DNA of 64,000 bases from G965216905 sp965216905 (GTDB taxonomy: Bacteria > Actinomycetota > Acidimicrobiia > Spongiisociales > ZC4RG35), in assembly GCA_965216905.1 (NCBI GenBank), contig OZ244213.1, positions 2,356,001-2,420,000 on the forward strand, in the 5' to 3' direction. The notes under the pieces are model-generated. The model was not told the DNA's origin and did no database searches. It saw nothing but the letters and a program-made list of their open reading frames with translations. This document shows, piece after piece, positions 35,286-43,771 of the stretch (positions are counted from its first letter, which is position 1; every line of letters starts with the position of its first letter). Made by a program: the position numbers and the translations under genes.

Positions 35286-36061
35286 TGTTGGCGCCTAGGT
35301 CTGCGGCAGTCGCGGAAGGCACGGTCTGGCACAGCCGTCGCGTTCCCCGCCACCATTCGTTCACGCGACGGGTCTCCTATGTTTGGGTCGACCCCGACGA
35401 TGTCGGTGGCCTGGTCGACCATCACCCCTTGTGGCGGATGGGGCGCGGAGTCGTCTCGTTCCGACGAGCGGACTTCGGCGGCAACCCGGCCATGTCTCTG
35501 GCGACCTCCGTCCGCAGCGATCTCTCCGGGCCGCTGGGCCGGCGTCCATCCGGACCCGTACGCATGCTGACCCAGCTTCGCCGTCTGGGCTGGCTGTTCA
35601 ACCCCATCACCGTCTTCTTCGTCTGGGACGGACCGGGGCCGCCCGTGGCCGCCGTGCTGGAGGTCACGAATACGCCATGGAAGGAACGGCTTCGGTATCC
35701 GTTGATCCTGGTCGGCTCTGAAGGTTGGGTCGAAGGCTCGACCGACAAGGCACTCCACGTTTCGCCCTTCCTCGGCATGGAATATCGATACCGGTTCCGG
35801 GCGACCGACCGGAACGGTCGAATCACCGTGCGTGTCGACGTGCTCGATGCCAACGGGTCGGCGACGGTGTCCACCCGACTCGATGTTCAACTGGAGCCGG
35901 CGTCGCGTCGGGTCCTGAGCCGCTCGTTGTGGCGGCATCTCGGTTCGACGCTGGCCGTGAGCGTCGGGATCCATCTCCATGCGCTTCGCCTTTGGAGCAA
36001 GGGTGTGCCCTTCATCGCACACCCCCGGAAACGAATCCGAGGCGAGGGAGTGCCGGCGTGA
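35285..36061 (+). CDS. DUF1365-family protein
   Basis: 258 residues. Family landmarks: VWHSRRVPRHHSFTRRVSYV at the N-terminus, RLGWLFNPITVFFVWD, VTNTPWKERLRY, DKALHVSPFLGMEYRYRF and a C-terminal IHLHALRLWSKGVPF. It always travels with the COG2907 flavoprotein and CFA synthase, so a shared role in fatty-acyl modification is likely, though the chemistry is unknown. The start overlaps the previous stop and its stop overlaps the next GTG. Confidence 0.85.
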   Translation: MLAPRSAAVAEGTVWHSRRVPRHHSFTRRVSYVWVDPDDVGGLVDHHPLWRMGRGVVSFRRADFGGNPAMSLATSVRSDLSGPLGRRPSGPVRMLTQLRRLGWLFNPITVFFVWDGPGPPVAAVLEVTNTPWKERLRYPLILVGSEGWVEGSTDKALHVSPFLGMEYRYRFRATDRNGRITVRVDVLDANGSATVSTRLDVQLEPASRRVLSRSLWRHLGSTLAVSVGIHLHALRLWSKGVPFIAHPRKRIRGEGVPA

Positions 36062-37344
36062 CGGCACAGGAGACCCGCTCCCGGCTCCAGCCGGAGGGAC
36101 TCCTTCGCCGGAGCCGCCGCCGAATCCCTGCGTTGGAAGCGGTGGCCGGTCTCGCCCGTTCGGTTCTCACGGCCGCACTGACCAGGATGAGCTCGGACTC
36201 GCTGGTCGTCGAGGAGCTCGGGCGTCCTCGCGCCCGATACGGCCCGGGCGGCGGGCTGGAGGCAACGGTGACCATCTCGGATCGACGGGCGTGGTCGGCG
36301 GTGCTGACCGAAGGCTCCATCGGCTTGGGACGTGGCTACATCGAGGGCTGGTGGACGAGCGATGACCCCGTCACCGTCGTTCGGGTGATCGTCCGCAACC
36401 TGGCTTGGCTGGACGAAGCCCGGAACGCCGTCGACCGCCGGACGCGGTGGTTCACCGATCCGGTCCGGCGTATGGCCCCGCGGGCGGGTCGGCGCCGGAA
36501 TCGGGAGGACATCGCAACCCATTACGACCTCGGGAACGAGTTCTTCTCGGTGTTTCTCGACGAGACGATGTCGTACTCCTCGGCGATCTTTCCCACGCCC
36601 GATGCCGGACTCGGGGCTGCCAGCCTCCACAAGTACGACCGTATCATCGACGAGCTTGCCGTGCGGCGCGATCATCACGTGCTCGAGATCGGGACCGGGT
36701 GGGGCGGATTCGTCTTGCGCGCCATCGAGACGACGGGTTGTCGGGTGACGACCACCACCATCTCTCGAAACCAGCTGGAAGAGGCTCGCCGCCGGGTCGA
36801 GCTGGCCGGTGTGGCGGATCGTGCTCGCCTGCTCGATGTCGACTGGAGGGACCTGACGGGTCGATACGATCGAGTCGTGTCGATCGAGATGATCGAGGCG
36901 GTGGACTGGCGAGACTACGGACGCTTCTTCGCCAAGATCGAAGCGTCATTGGAGCCCGACGGCATGGCCGCCATCCAGGCGATCTGCATACCCGACCGAC
37001 GATTCCACCGAGCCAAGCACACCGAGGATTTCATTCGTCGGTTCGTGTTCCCCGGCGGCTATCTGCCATCGCTGGGAGCGATCTCCGACGCCGTGGCCGG
37101 TGCCACCAAACTGCAGGTCGTGGCGGTCGACGACTACGGCGAGCACTACGCCGAGACGCTTCGGCGGTGGCGACGCCGTTTCGACGCCCGATCGGACGAG
37201 GTTCGGGCGCTGGGACTCGATGACCGATTCTGCCGACTGTGGCGTTTCTACCTGGCGTACTGTGAAGCCGCATTTCGCGAACGGCACACCACCGTCTGTC
37301 AGATCGTGATCGCGGGCAGGGAGTGGCGGCGCCCGATCCGCTGA
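36058..37344 (+). CDS. Cyclopropane-fatty-acyl-phospholipid synthase-family methyltransferase
   Basis: SAM-dependent methyltransferase that adds a methylene or methyl group to a double bond in membrane lipid chains. 428 residues from a GTG overlapping the previous stop (GTGA). The C-terminal catalytic domain has the SAM loop VLEIGTGWGGFVLRA, DIATHYDLGNEFFSVFLDETM (the family YDxGNxFY region), SIEMIEAVDW and PDGMAAIQAICIPD. The ~160-residue N-terminal domain matches bacterial CFA synthases. Last gene of a three-gene operon. Confidence 0.88.
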   Translation: MTAQETRSRLQPEGLLRRSRRRIPALEAVAGLARSVLTAALTRMSSDSLVVEELGRPRARYGPGGGLEATVTISDRRAWSAVLTEGSIGLGRGYIEGWWTSDDPVTVVRVIVRNLAWLDEARNAVDRRTRWFTDPVRRMAPRAGRRRNREDIATHYDLGNEFFSVFLDETMSYSSAIFPTPDAGLGAASLHKYDRIIDELAVRRDHHVLEIGTGWGGFVLRAIETTGCRVTTTTISRNQLEEARRRVELAGVADRARLLDVDWRDLTGRYDRVVSIEMIEAVDWRDYGRFFAKIEASLEPDGMAAIQAICIPDRRFHRAKHTEDFIRRFVFPGGYLPSLGAISDAVAGATKLQVVAVDDYGEHYAETLRRWRRRFDARSDEVRALGLDDRFCRLWRFYLAYCEAAFRERHTTVCQIVIAGREWRRPIR

Positions 37345-37364
37345 GAACCGTCACCCGCCGAACG

Positions 37365-37370
37365 TAGATT
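37365..37370 (+). promoter_or_regulatory. -10 box TAGATT, leaderless-type
   Basis: TAGATT ends 7 bases before the GTG at 37378. Confidence 0.4.
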
Positions 37371-37377
37371 CGTCGAT

Positions 37378-37968
37378 GTGCAGTGTCTGGCGTGTCACGG
37401 CTTCTCCCACTCGAGTGTCTGTTCGGCGTGCCGCCTCAGATTTCGACCGGCGGCCGACCGCTGGCTGCCGTGCGGTCTGTGGGTCCAGGCCGGGGCGGAT
37501 CATGCCGGGCCGGCTCGGATGCTGGTGCACCGCTTGAAGTATCAGGGAGTCGTGGCGGCCGCCGACCGGCTGGTGGATCCCCTGCTTCCCCTGCTCGATG
37601 GTGCTGTCGCGCTGGTTCCGGTCCCGCGCGTACTGGCTCGGCGCTGGCGGCTCGGGATCGACCCGGCTCGGGTGATCGCCGACACCCTCTCGCAGCGAGC
37701 CGGGCTCCCGGTGGTCACCGCGCTGGCCGCCGACTGGTGGTCTCCCCGTCGAGCGGGGCGTGCCCGCGCCGATCGTGCGACGCCCCGCTTCTCGGCGGTG
37801 GGACGGCCACCGCCCGGCAGTGTGCTCGTCGACGATGTCGTGACAACCGGGTCCACGCTCACCGCGGCGTGCGCGGCCCTGAACGGTGTCATCGGGCGAG
37901 CCGTGTGTGCCACATCCTCCAACAGGCCGCTCAAGTCGATGCCCGGGCAGACCGATCAGAAGCAATGA
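37378..37968 (+). CDS. ComF-family phosphoribosyltransferase-like protein
   Basis: 196 residues. An N-terminal zinc knuckle (CLACHGF, CSACRL) precedes a type I phosphoribosyltransferase fold with VPVPRVLARRWRLGID and the PRPP loop SVLVDDVVTTGSTLTA. ComF proteins support DNA uptake in competent species; in Actinobacteria the gene sits before hpf and secA, as here, with no uptake genes nearby. Its role here is open. Confidence 0.85.
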   Translation: MQCLACHGFSHSSVCSACRLRFRPAADRWLPCGLWVQAGADHAGPARMLVHRLKYQGVVAAADRLVDPLLPLLDGAVALVPVPRVLARRWRLGIDPARVIADTLSQRAGLPVVTALAADWWSPRRAGRARADRATPRFSAVGRPPPGSVLVDDVVTTGSTLTAACAALNGVIGRAVCATSSNRPLKSMPGQTDQKQ

Positions 37969-38020
37969 CTAGTCTCCGCGCGGCGCCGCGACATGGTCCC
38001 GATGAGGAGGGCTGAAACAG

Positions 38021-38551
38021 GTGGACGTTCGCTTGCACACCCGAAACACATCCGTTGACGATCCATTCCGTTCCCGCGTGGTGGAAAAGGTCGGTCACAC
38101 CGGACGAATCTTCGACCACGCCACCCAGGTCGATGTCGAGCTGTCCGAGTCTCACAACCCTCGGCGAGCGGCGGAGCGTTTCCGAATCGAGCTCACCTCG
38201 CTCGTCGGAGGACGGGTACTCCGTATCGCCTCGGACGGGCCCACCGCCGAGGATGCTCTCGACGACGCGGTCGACCGGTTCTCGCGGCAGCTGCGGCGGC
38301 ACAAGGAGCGGGTCATCGACGCCCGTCGGCGTCCGGCACCCGAGCCGACCCCACCCCGCCGGACATCCGATGCCGGTGAGGTGGTGCGGACGAAGCAGTT
38401 CGTGATGAAGCCGATGAGCGTCGATGAGGCCGCGCTGCAGATGGATCTGCTCGGACACTCGTTCTTCGTCTTCCACAATGCGTCCAACGACAAGCAGTGT
38501 GTTCTGTACCGCCGTCGTGACGGCAGACTTGGACTGATCGAGCCGGCATGA
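38021..38551 (+). CDS. hpf: Ribosome hibernation promoting factor, long form
   Basis: Binds the 30S subunit and pairs ribosomes into inactive 100S dimers. 176 residues: N-terminal HPF/RaiA domain (VRLHTRNTSVDD ... AEDALDDAVDRFSRQLRRHK), a Pro/Arg-rich linker near 108-120, and a C-terminal dimerisation domain (VVRTKQFVMKPMSVDEAAL ... GHSFFVFHN ... VLYRRRDGRLGLIEP). This is the long form. The GTG follows GAGGAGGG by 8 bases. The stop overlaps the response regulator start. Confidence 0.93.
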   Translation: MDVRLHTRNTSVDDPFRSRVVEKVGHTGRIFDHATQVDVELSESHNPRRAAERFRIELTSLVGGRVLRIASDGPTAEDALDDAVDRFSRQLRRHKERVIDARRRPAPEPTPPRRTSDAGEVVRTKQFVMKPMSVDEAALQMDLLGHSFFVFHNASNDKQCVLYRRRDGRLGLIEPA

Positions 38552-39204
38552 GGAACCCGACCCTGGTCATCGTCGACGACGCCCCGCTCTTCCAGGCGGG
38601 TCTCTCCGCGGCGTTCAAGGAGGAAGGCTTCGACGTGGCCGGTCAGGCAGATCGGGCGCTCGATGCCGTCGCAATGGCCCGCGACACCCAACCCGATCTG
38701 GTGCTTCTCGATGTACTCATGCCCGGCATCTCCGGTTTGGAGGTCGTCACCAAGATCATCGAAGCCTCGCCCAAGACGAAGGTGGTCCTGCTGACCTCGT
38801 CCGAGTCGGAGGAGGACCTTCTCAAGGCGATCAAGAGCGGCGCTCGTGGCTACATCGTCAAGACCTCGCCCATGTCGGTGCTGATCGCATCGGTTCGACA
38901 GGTGTTGGAGGGTGGGGCAGTCGTGTCACCCTTCATGGGTGGGAAGCTGTTCGACACCGTCGCCCACCTGCTCCGTCATCGGGACACCAACGCCTCACGC
39001 AAGCCGACGCTGACCGGGCGGGAGGTCGAGGTGCTCCAGCACATCTCCGAGGGCATGACATCTCGGGAGATCGGGGAGAAGCTCTTCATCTCCGAGAACA
39101 CGGTCAAGAACCACGTGCGGAACATTCTCGACAAACTGGGGCTCCGCTCCCGCAACGAAGCCGTCGTCTACGCAATTCGCGAGGGCCTCATCTCGTCGGG
39201 CTGA
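38548..39204 (+). CDS. NarL/FixJ-type response regulator
   Basis: 218 residues: receiver domain with phospho-acceptor D55 in VLLDVLMPG, conserved K in GYIVKTS, and a C-terminal LuxR HTH (LTGREVEVLQHISEGMTSRE). It is coupled to hpf by an ATGA overlap, so it could respond to the state that calls for ribosome hibernation. No sensor kinase gene is nearby, so the signal partner is unknown. Confidence 0.88.
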   Translation: MRNPTLVIVDDAPLFQAGLSAAFKEEGFDVAGQADRALDAVAMARDTQPDLVLLDVLMPGISGLEVVTKIIEASPKTKVVLLTSSESEEDLLKAIKSGARGYIVKTSPMSVLIASVRQVLEGGAVVSPFMGGKLFDTVAHLLRHRDTNASRKPTLTGREVEVLQHISEGMTSREIGEKLFISENTVKNHVRNILDKLGLRSRNEAVVYAIREGLISSG

Positions 39205-39232
39205 ACCGGGCCACCGATCACCAGTCCACCGA

Positions 39233-40219
39233 TCACCAGTCCATCTGGAACTCGATGCTGTGCCCGCGCAGCTCAAAACCGAGGAGTTCGTTGACGCGAA
39301 TCATCGGCCCGTTGGCGGTGGCGTTGTAGGTCCAGATCTCTTCCACGCTCTGGCCGGAGGCGTCGATCTGGCGATGGTTGGCCAGCTTCACGGCCAGGCC
39401 CAGCCGGTGGCCACGGTGCTCGGGGGCGACCACGGTGTCCCACTGGTACGCAGGTCGGTCGGGGGCGCGTTCGGTGACGATCTGCGTCATGGCCACGAGA
39501 CGATCGTCGATGGCGGCGCCGGCGCACCAGGACCGCCGCTCCATCAACTCGATCGTCGCCTCGGTCTCGCGAAGCCGGTCGGCGTCGTGGACCTCGGGTT
39601 CGTAGTCCAGATCGCCCATGGGCGCGTCGAGCACCAGGCGTCCGGCCAGTTCGCACCAGCTCTCGACCGCCCATTCGGGCGCGGCGCCCTCCCAGGAGAC
39701 GATCTGGTAGCCGGCCGTCTTCTCTTCGAGCTCTGCCATCCAGGGGCCGGTGCGGACGAGCGGCGGGCGCAGGGAGCGGACATCGGTTGCCAGCGCCGGC
39801 GACGCTCCGAGCGATTCCAGGAAGTGCCGACCCGCCTCGCTGCTGGAGGGCATGTCGGGTAGCTCGGTGATCAGACGCCGTCGCCCGGCCCTGGTGGCGT
39901 CGAAGCGGACCGCGTCGACGAGAGCGGCACCGATCCCGCGACGGCGATGATCGGGGTGGACTGCCACCGCCGCGAGCACGGTGGTGCGGTTGTCTCGCAA
40001 CGGCCGTGCATCCTCGACGGCTCCCATCCAGGTGTCGCCGTCGGCGGCCACCCAGCAGGCGGTGTCCGTGCTCTTCTCCATCCCGCGGACGTATCCGCGG
40101 AACGCTGCCAGTGTCGCCCGAGGATGTTCGGGGTGATCTGCCGCGTACGCCTGGTCGAACACCGAGAACCACCGCTCGAATTGCTCGTCGTCGTGGTGAT
40201 CGATCCGGAAGATGTCCAT
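39233..40219 (-). CDS. Tandem GNAT-family N-acetyltransferase
   Basis: 328 residues made of two GNAT folds. The N-terminal domain carries the acetyl-CoA loop VAVHPDHRRRGIGAALV near residue 86; the C-terminal one carries VVAPEHRGHRLGLAVKL near 264 and ends WTYNATANGPMIRVNELLGF. Two-domain GNATs of this size occur in Actinobacteria (MshD-like), but no mycothiol-specific feature is evident, so substrate is unknown. It is convergent with the response regulator, 28 bases away. Confidence 0.82.
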   Translation of the reverse strand: MDIFRIDHHDDEQFERWFSVFDQAYAADHPEHPRATLAAFRGYVRGMEKSTDTACWVAADGDTWMGAVEDARPLRDNRTTVLAAVAVHPDHRRRGIGAALVDAVRFDATRAGRRRLITELPDMPSSSEAGRHFLESLGASPALATDVRSLRPPLVRTGPWMAELEEKTAGYQIVSWEGAAPEWAVESWCELAGRLVLDAPMGDLDYEPEVHDADRLRETEATIELMERRSWCAGAAIDDRLVAMTQIVTERAPDRPAYQWDTVVAPEHRGHRLGLAVKLANHRQIDASGQSVEEIWTYNATANGPMIRVNELLGFELRGHSIEFQMDW

Positions 40220-40279
40220 CGCGGAGACCTTACGGATCGGACGGAGGGAACCCGGCCGATTATCTGCGCCCGGCGGGTC

Positions 40280-42832
40280 TCATTCGTAGGCGATGGCCTC
40301 GAGGATGTCCATGCGGGCGGCCTTGCGTGCCGGGAAGATCGAGGCCAGCACTCCGGCCAGGAACGAGGCGACGAGGGCGCCCACCACCCACGCCCACGGG
40401 ATCGAGAAGCTCACGCCTTCGCCCACGATGGTGACGGCCAGTACCCAACCGAGAAAGAGCCCCAGGGTCAGCCCCAGGATGGTGCCGAAGGTGGCGATGA
40501 GCACCGATTCTCGTCGGATCATGCGTCGGACCTGCCGGCGGGTCATGCCGACGGCTCGGAGCAGGCCGGTCTCGCGAGTCCGCTCGATGACCGCCAGATA
40601 GAGCGTCAGGACGATCCCGACGACGGCCACCAGCAGCGACATCATCAGGAGACCGGCGACCATCCCCACCAACGCCGTCAACAGGCCCCGCACCAAACCG
40701 AGCACATCGTCGACGTCGAGCACGTCGGCCGTGGGATACTCGACCAGCGCTTCCTCGATCCGTTCCTTGACGGTCGCCACGTCGGTCGAGTCTTCTACGC
40801 CGACGTTCACGTTGAGGTCCACCGGGTTGTCCTGGAGCTCGGCGACGCGATCGTATGGCATGTAGTAGGACTGGCTGTCGGATACATCGCCGCCCAGGTC
40901 GAAGATCGCCACCACCCGGGGGTCGATGGATTCGGTCCCGAGGCGCATGCGGACCACGTCCCCGAGGGCCAGGCCCAACCGGTCGGCTTCGATCCGTTGC
41001 ACGGCGACCGTGTTGCCGGAGAGGTCCTCGAATGAGCCCTCCACGCTCTCGAAGACGATGGCCAGTCCCACGGAGTCGGGAACCACCCCGAACACCAGCA
41101 GATCGGAGTCGTCGGCGAGCCGCACCGTCACGCCGTTGATCGGGCTCACCTCTGCGACCCCGTCCACCTGCGACACCACGTCCCCCACCTCCGGCGGGAT
41201 GCCACCGAACCCCCCGAACTGCGACGACTGGACGAAGAGGTCTGCGGCGACCGCGTCTTCGATGCTGGCGATGACCGTCGATTCGACCGACTCGGCCATC
41301 ACCGCCACGGACGCGACGAGGCCCAGTCCGATCATCAGTGCGGTTGCCGTGGTCGCCGTGCGCCGGGGTGCCCTCCGAGCGTTCTCTCGCGCCAGCGCCG
41401 ACTCGGTCGAGTTGCCGGGTCGTCCGAGCAGGCCGACGAGAGGTTTGACGAGTGCCCGCGACAACAGGATGACGGCCACGAAGCATCCGAACGCTCCGGC
41501 ACCCGCCATCACCAGGGGACCCGTCTCTCCGGTCAAGGCACCACCGTCGGTGGCGTCCGTGACCGCCTTGATACAGAGGGACACCGATCCCAGGAGCAGC
41601 ACGGCGCCGACGCCGGTCCACCAGCGCCTTCGGGGCCGGGTGTTCGGCTGGTCTCGCAATGCCTCCATCGGTGTGATCGACGCGGTCCGCAGGGAAGGAA
41701 TCAGCGCAGACACCAGCGTCGTGACGACGCCGACCGCCACCCCGATCCCGAACGTGCGGGGCGAGAGGATGAGCCCGTCGTCGGGCAGCGAGCTGCCGAG
41801 TTGCTCCAGCAGGCGCCGGATCGCGACCGCCAATCCGATCCCGGCGATCACACCGCCCAGCGAGGCCAGGATGCCGACCACGGCCGCTTCGGTCAGCACC
41901 GACGCGACCAGCTGGCGCCGGGTGGTGCCCAGGACACGCAGCAGGGCCAGTTCTTTGGAGCGCTGGCTGACCACCACGCGGAAGGCGTTGTAGACGACGA
42001 AGGCCCCGACGATCAGTGAGATGGTGGCAAAGACCAGGAGGAAGGTGTTGAAGAACCCGAGGCCCTCCTCGAGCTCCGCGGCCTCCTGCTCGGCCTGGGC
42101 CTGCGCATCCACCACGGTCGCCCGCTCGCCGAGGGTGTCCGCCACGCGTTCCACGACGTCGGTCACCGCCGCGTCTCGCTCGATCGAGATGTCGAACCCA
42201 CTCACCTCGGCCTCGAATCCGAGCAGGTCGGCCGCCGTGCCGAACTCGAACGCGATGAACTGGGGACCGATCGCCTGGTCGGAGCCACCCACGGTGAAGA
42301 ACCCGGTGATCTCGAAGCGCTCTCTCGGACCCTGGCCGACGAGCTCGATGGAGTCTCCGATGGAGATCCCGGCCTCGGCGGCGCTGCCGACATCCATCAC
42401 CGCCTCTCCAGGGCCACTCGGCGCGTCGCCGGAGCTGAGCTCGAAGAACCCACTGCCCTCCGGCCAGGAGATGCCGATGGTGGGTGGACCGAACCCGGTG
42501 TTCTCGACCGTTCCATCCTCGGAGACGAGCGTGAGGAAGCCCTCCAGATTCGGCCGTGTGGATGCGACGCCGGGAATGGCGCCGATCTCCTCGGCGAGCT
42601 CCGCCGCGAGTCGAGGCTGACTGAACGGATCGTCACTGCTGTCGCCGGGTGGCGCGACCACGATGTCGACGCCCACCGCCGCGTTCGAAAAGATCGAGTT
42701 GAAGCCGGCCGAGAGGGTGTCGGTGAAGACGAAGGAGGCAACGACGAACGAAACACCGGCAACCACCGCCGCACCCAGCAGCAGTGTCCGGAGCTTGTGG
42801 TCCCAGAGGTTGCGGAGAGCGAGGAGGATCAC
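40280..42832 (-). CDS. MacB-type ABC transporter permease (two FtsX modules)
   Basis: 850 residues. N-terminal helix, MacB periplasmic core (~45-245), three helices about 265-385, a fourth near 430, then a second core (~490-700) and a final helix set 715-840 ending FPARKAARMDILEAIAYE. Two FtsX modules in one chain, a typical actinobacterial lipoprotein/macrolide exporter-like permease. The GTG start lies one base past the ATPase stop, so the pair is co-transcribed. Confidence 0.88.
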   Translation of the reverse strand: MILLALRNLWDHKLRTLLLGAAVVAGVSFVVASFVFTDTLSAGFNSIFSNAAVGVDIVVAPPGDSSDDPFSQPRLAAELAEEIGAIPGVASTRPNLEGFLTLVSEDGTVENTGFGPPTIGISWPEGSGFFELSSGDAPSGPGEAVMDVGSAAEAGISIGDSIELVGQGPRERFEITGFFTVGGSDQAIGPQFIAFEFGTAADLLGFEAEVSGFDISIERDAAVTDVVERVADTLGERATVVDAQAQAEQEAAELEEGLGFFNTFLLVFATISLIVGAFVVYNAFRVVVSQRSKELALLRVLGTTRRQLVASVLTEAAVVGILASLGGVIAGIGLAVAIRRLLEQLGSSLPDDGLILSPRTFGIGVAVGVVTTLVSALIPSLRTASITPMEALRDQPNTRPRRRWWTGVGAVLLLGSVSLCIKAVTDATDGGALTGETGPLVMAGAGAFGCFVAVILLSRALVKPLVGLLGRPGNSTESALARENARRAPRRTATTATALMIGLGLVASVAVMAESVESTVIASIEDAVAADLFVQSSQFGGFGGIPPEVGDVVSQVDGVAEVSPINGVTVRLADDSDLLVFGVVPDSVGLAIVFESVEGSFEDLSGNTVAVQRIEADRLGLALGDVVRMRLGTESIDPRVVAIFDLGGDVSDSQSYYMPYDRVAELQDNPVDLNVNVGVEDSTDVATVKERIEEALVEYPTADVLDVDDVLGLVRGLLTALVGMVAGLLMMSLLVAVVGIVLTLYLAVIERTRETGLLRAVGMTRRQVRRMIRRESVLIATFGTILGLTLGLFLGWVLAVTIVGEGVSFSIPWAWVVGALVASFLAGVLASIFPARKAARMDILEAIAYE

Positions 42833-42833
42833 G

Positions 42834-43559
42834 TCAGTGCTCGAGCGACTTCAGGGCATCCAAGATGGAGTCGACGTTCGGCTGTCCGATCTCGCCGACG
42901 ACCGAGCCGTCCCGGAGGAAGACCGCCCGGTCGCTGAAGGCCGCCGCCGACGGATCGTGGGTCACCATGACGATGGTCTGCTCGAAGCCGTCGACCGCCT
43001 TCCGCAAGAAACCCAGTAGCTCGGCCGCGGACGTGGTGTCGAGATTGCCCGACGGCTCGTCGGCGAAGACGATGTCCGGCTTGGCGACGAGGGCGCGCGC
43101 CGCTGCCACTCGTTGCTGCTGACCGCCGGACAACTCGGCGGGTCGGTGGCCCAGTCGATCCTCGAGCCCGAGGGTCTCGATCACCTGGTCTCGCCAGTCG
43201 GCGTCCACGTCGCGGCGGGCGATCCGGGATGGCAGCTCGATGTTCTCGGCGGCGGTGAGGGTCGGGAGGAGATTGAATGCCTGGAAGATGAACCCAACGC
43301 GATCTCGGCGAAGCCGGGTCAACTCGTCGTCACCCAGGGTCGAGAGCTCGGTTTCGCCGATGCTGACAGTGCCCGACGTCAGCCGGTCGAGCCCCGCCAT
43401 GCAGTGCATGAGCGTCGACTTCCCCGAACCCGATGGCCCCATGATCGAGACGAATGTGCCCCGGGTGACGCTGAGGTCGACCTCGCGCAGGGCGGTGACG
43501 GCGGTGTCACCCTCGCCGTAGATCTTGGTGGCACCGATGGCCTCGGCGACGTTGCTCAA
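42834..43559 (-). CDS. MacB-type ABC transporter ATPase
   Basis: Powers the permease just downstream. Walker A GPSGSGKST, Q-loop FQAFNLLPTLT, signature LSGGQQQRVAAARAL, Walker B DIVFADEPSGNLD and H-loop TIVMVTHD are intact. I prefer the TTG at 43559 (241 residues) because GGAGG sits 5 bases upstream and the family starts there; an in-frame ATG at 43583 would add eight residues and lacks a site. Confidence 0.9.
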   Translation of the reverse strand: MSNVAEAIGATKIYGEGDTAVTALREVDLSVTRGTFVSIMGPSGSGKSTLMHCMAGLDRLTSGTVSIGETELSTLGDDELTRLRRDRVGFIFQAFNLLPTLTAAENIELPSRIARRDVDADWRDQVIETLGLEDRLGHRPAELSGGQQQRVAAARALVAKPDIVFADEPSGNLDTTSAAELLGFLRKAVDGFEQTIVMVTHDPSAAAFSDRAVFLRDGSVVGEIGQPNVDSILDALKSLEH

Positions 43560-43756
43560 TGGCTCCTCCGGATGGTGAGCCATCGACGGTAGTGCTCGTC
43601 GCCGGAGACCAGAATCCCGCATCCTGAACCCGTTTCATGGGGCGCACGTCGGAGGCCGGGCCTCCTGGTCCGGTGTCGGTCCCGGGACGCTCCCCGACGG
43701 GCCTTCGCCCCGGGTGGGCGGTCGACCCCGGCCGCGCCCCTATCCCACGCCTCCGG

Positions 43757-43762
43757 TACCAT
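43757..43762 (+). promoter_or_regulatory. -10 box TACCAT, leaderless-type
   Basis: TACCAT ends 9 bases before the secA ATG at 43772; no ribosome site in between. The 190 bases between the divergent ABC and secA genes hold no other gene. Confidence 0.4.
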
Positions 43763-43771
43763 TCCCTCCAC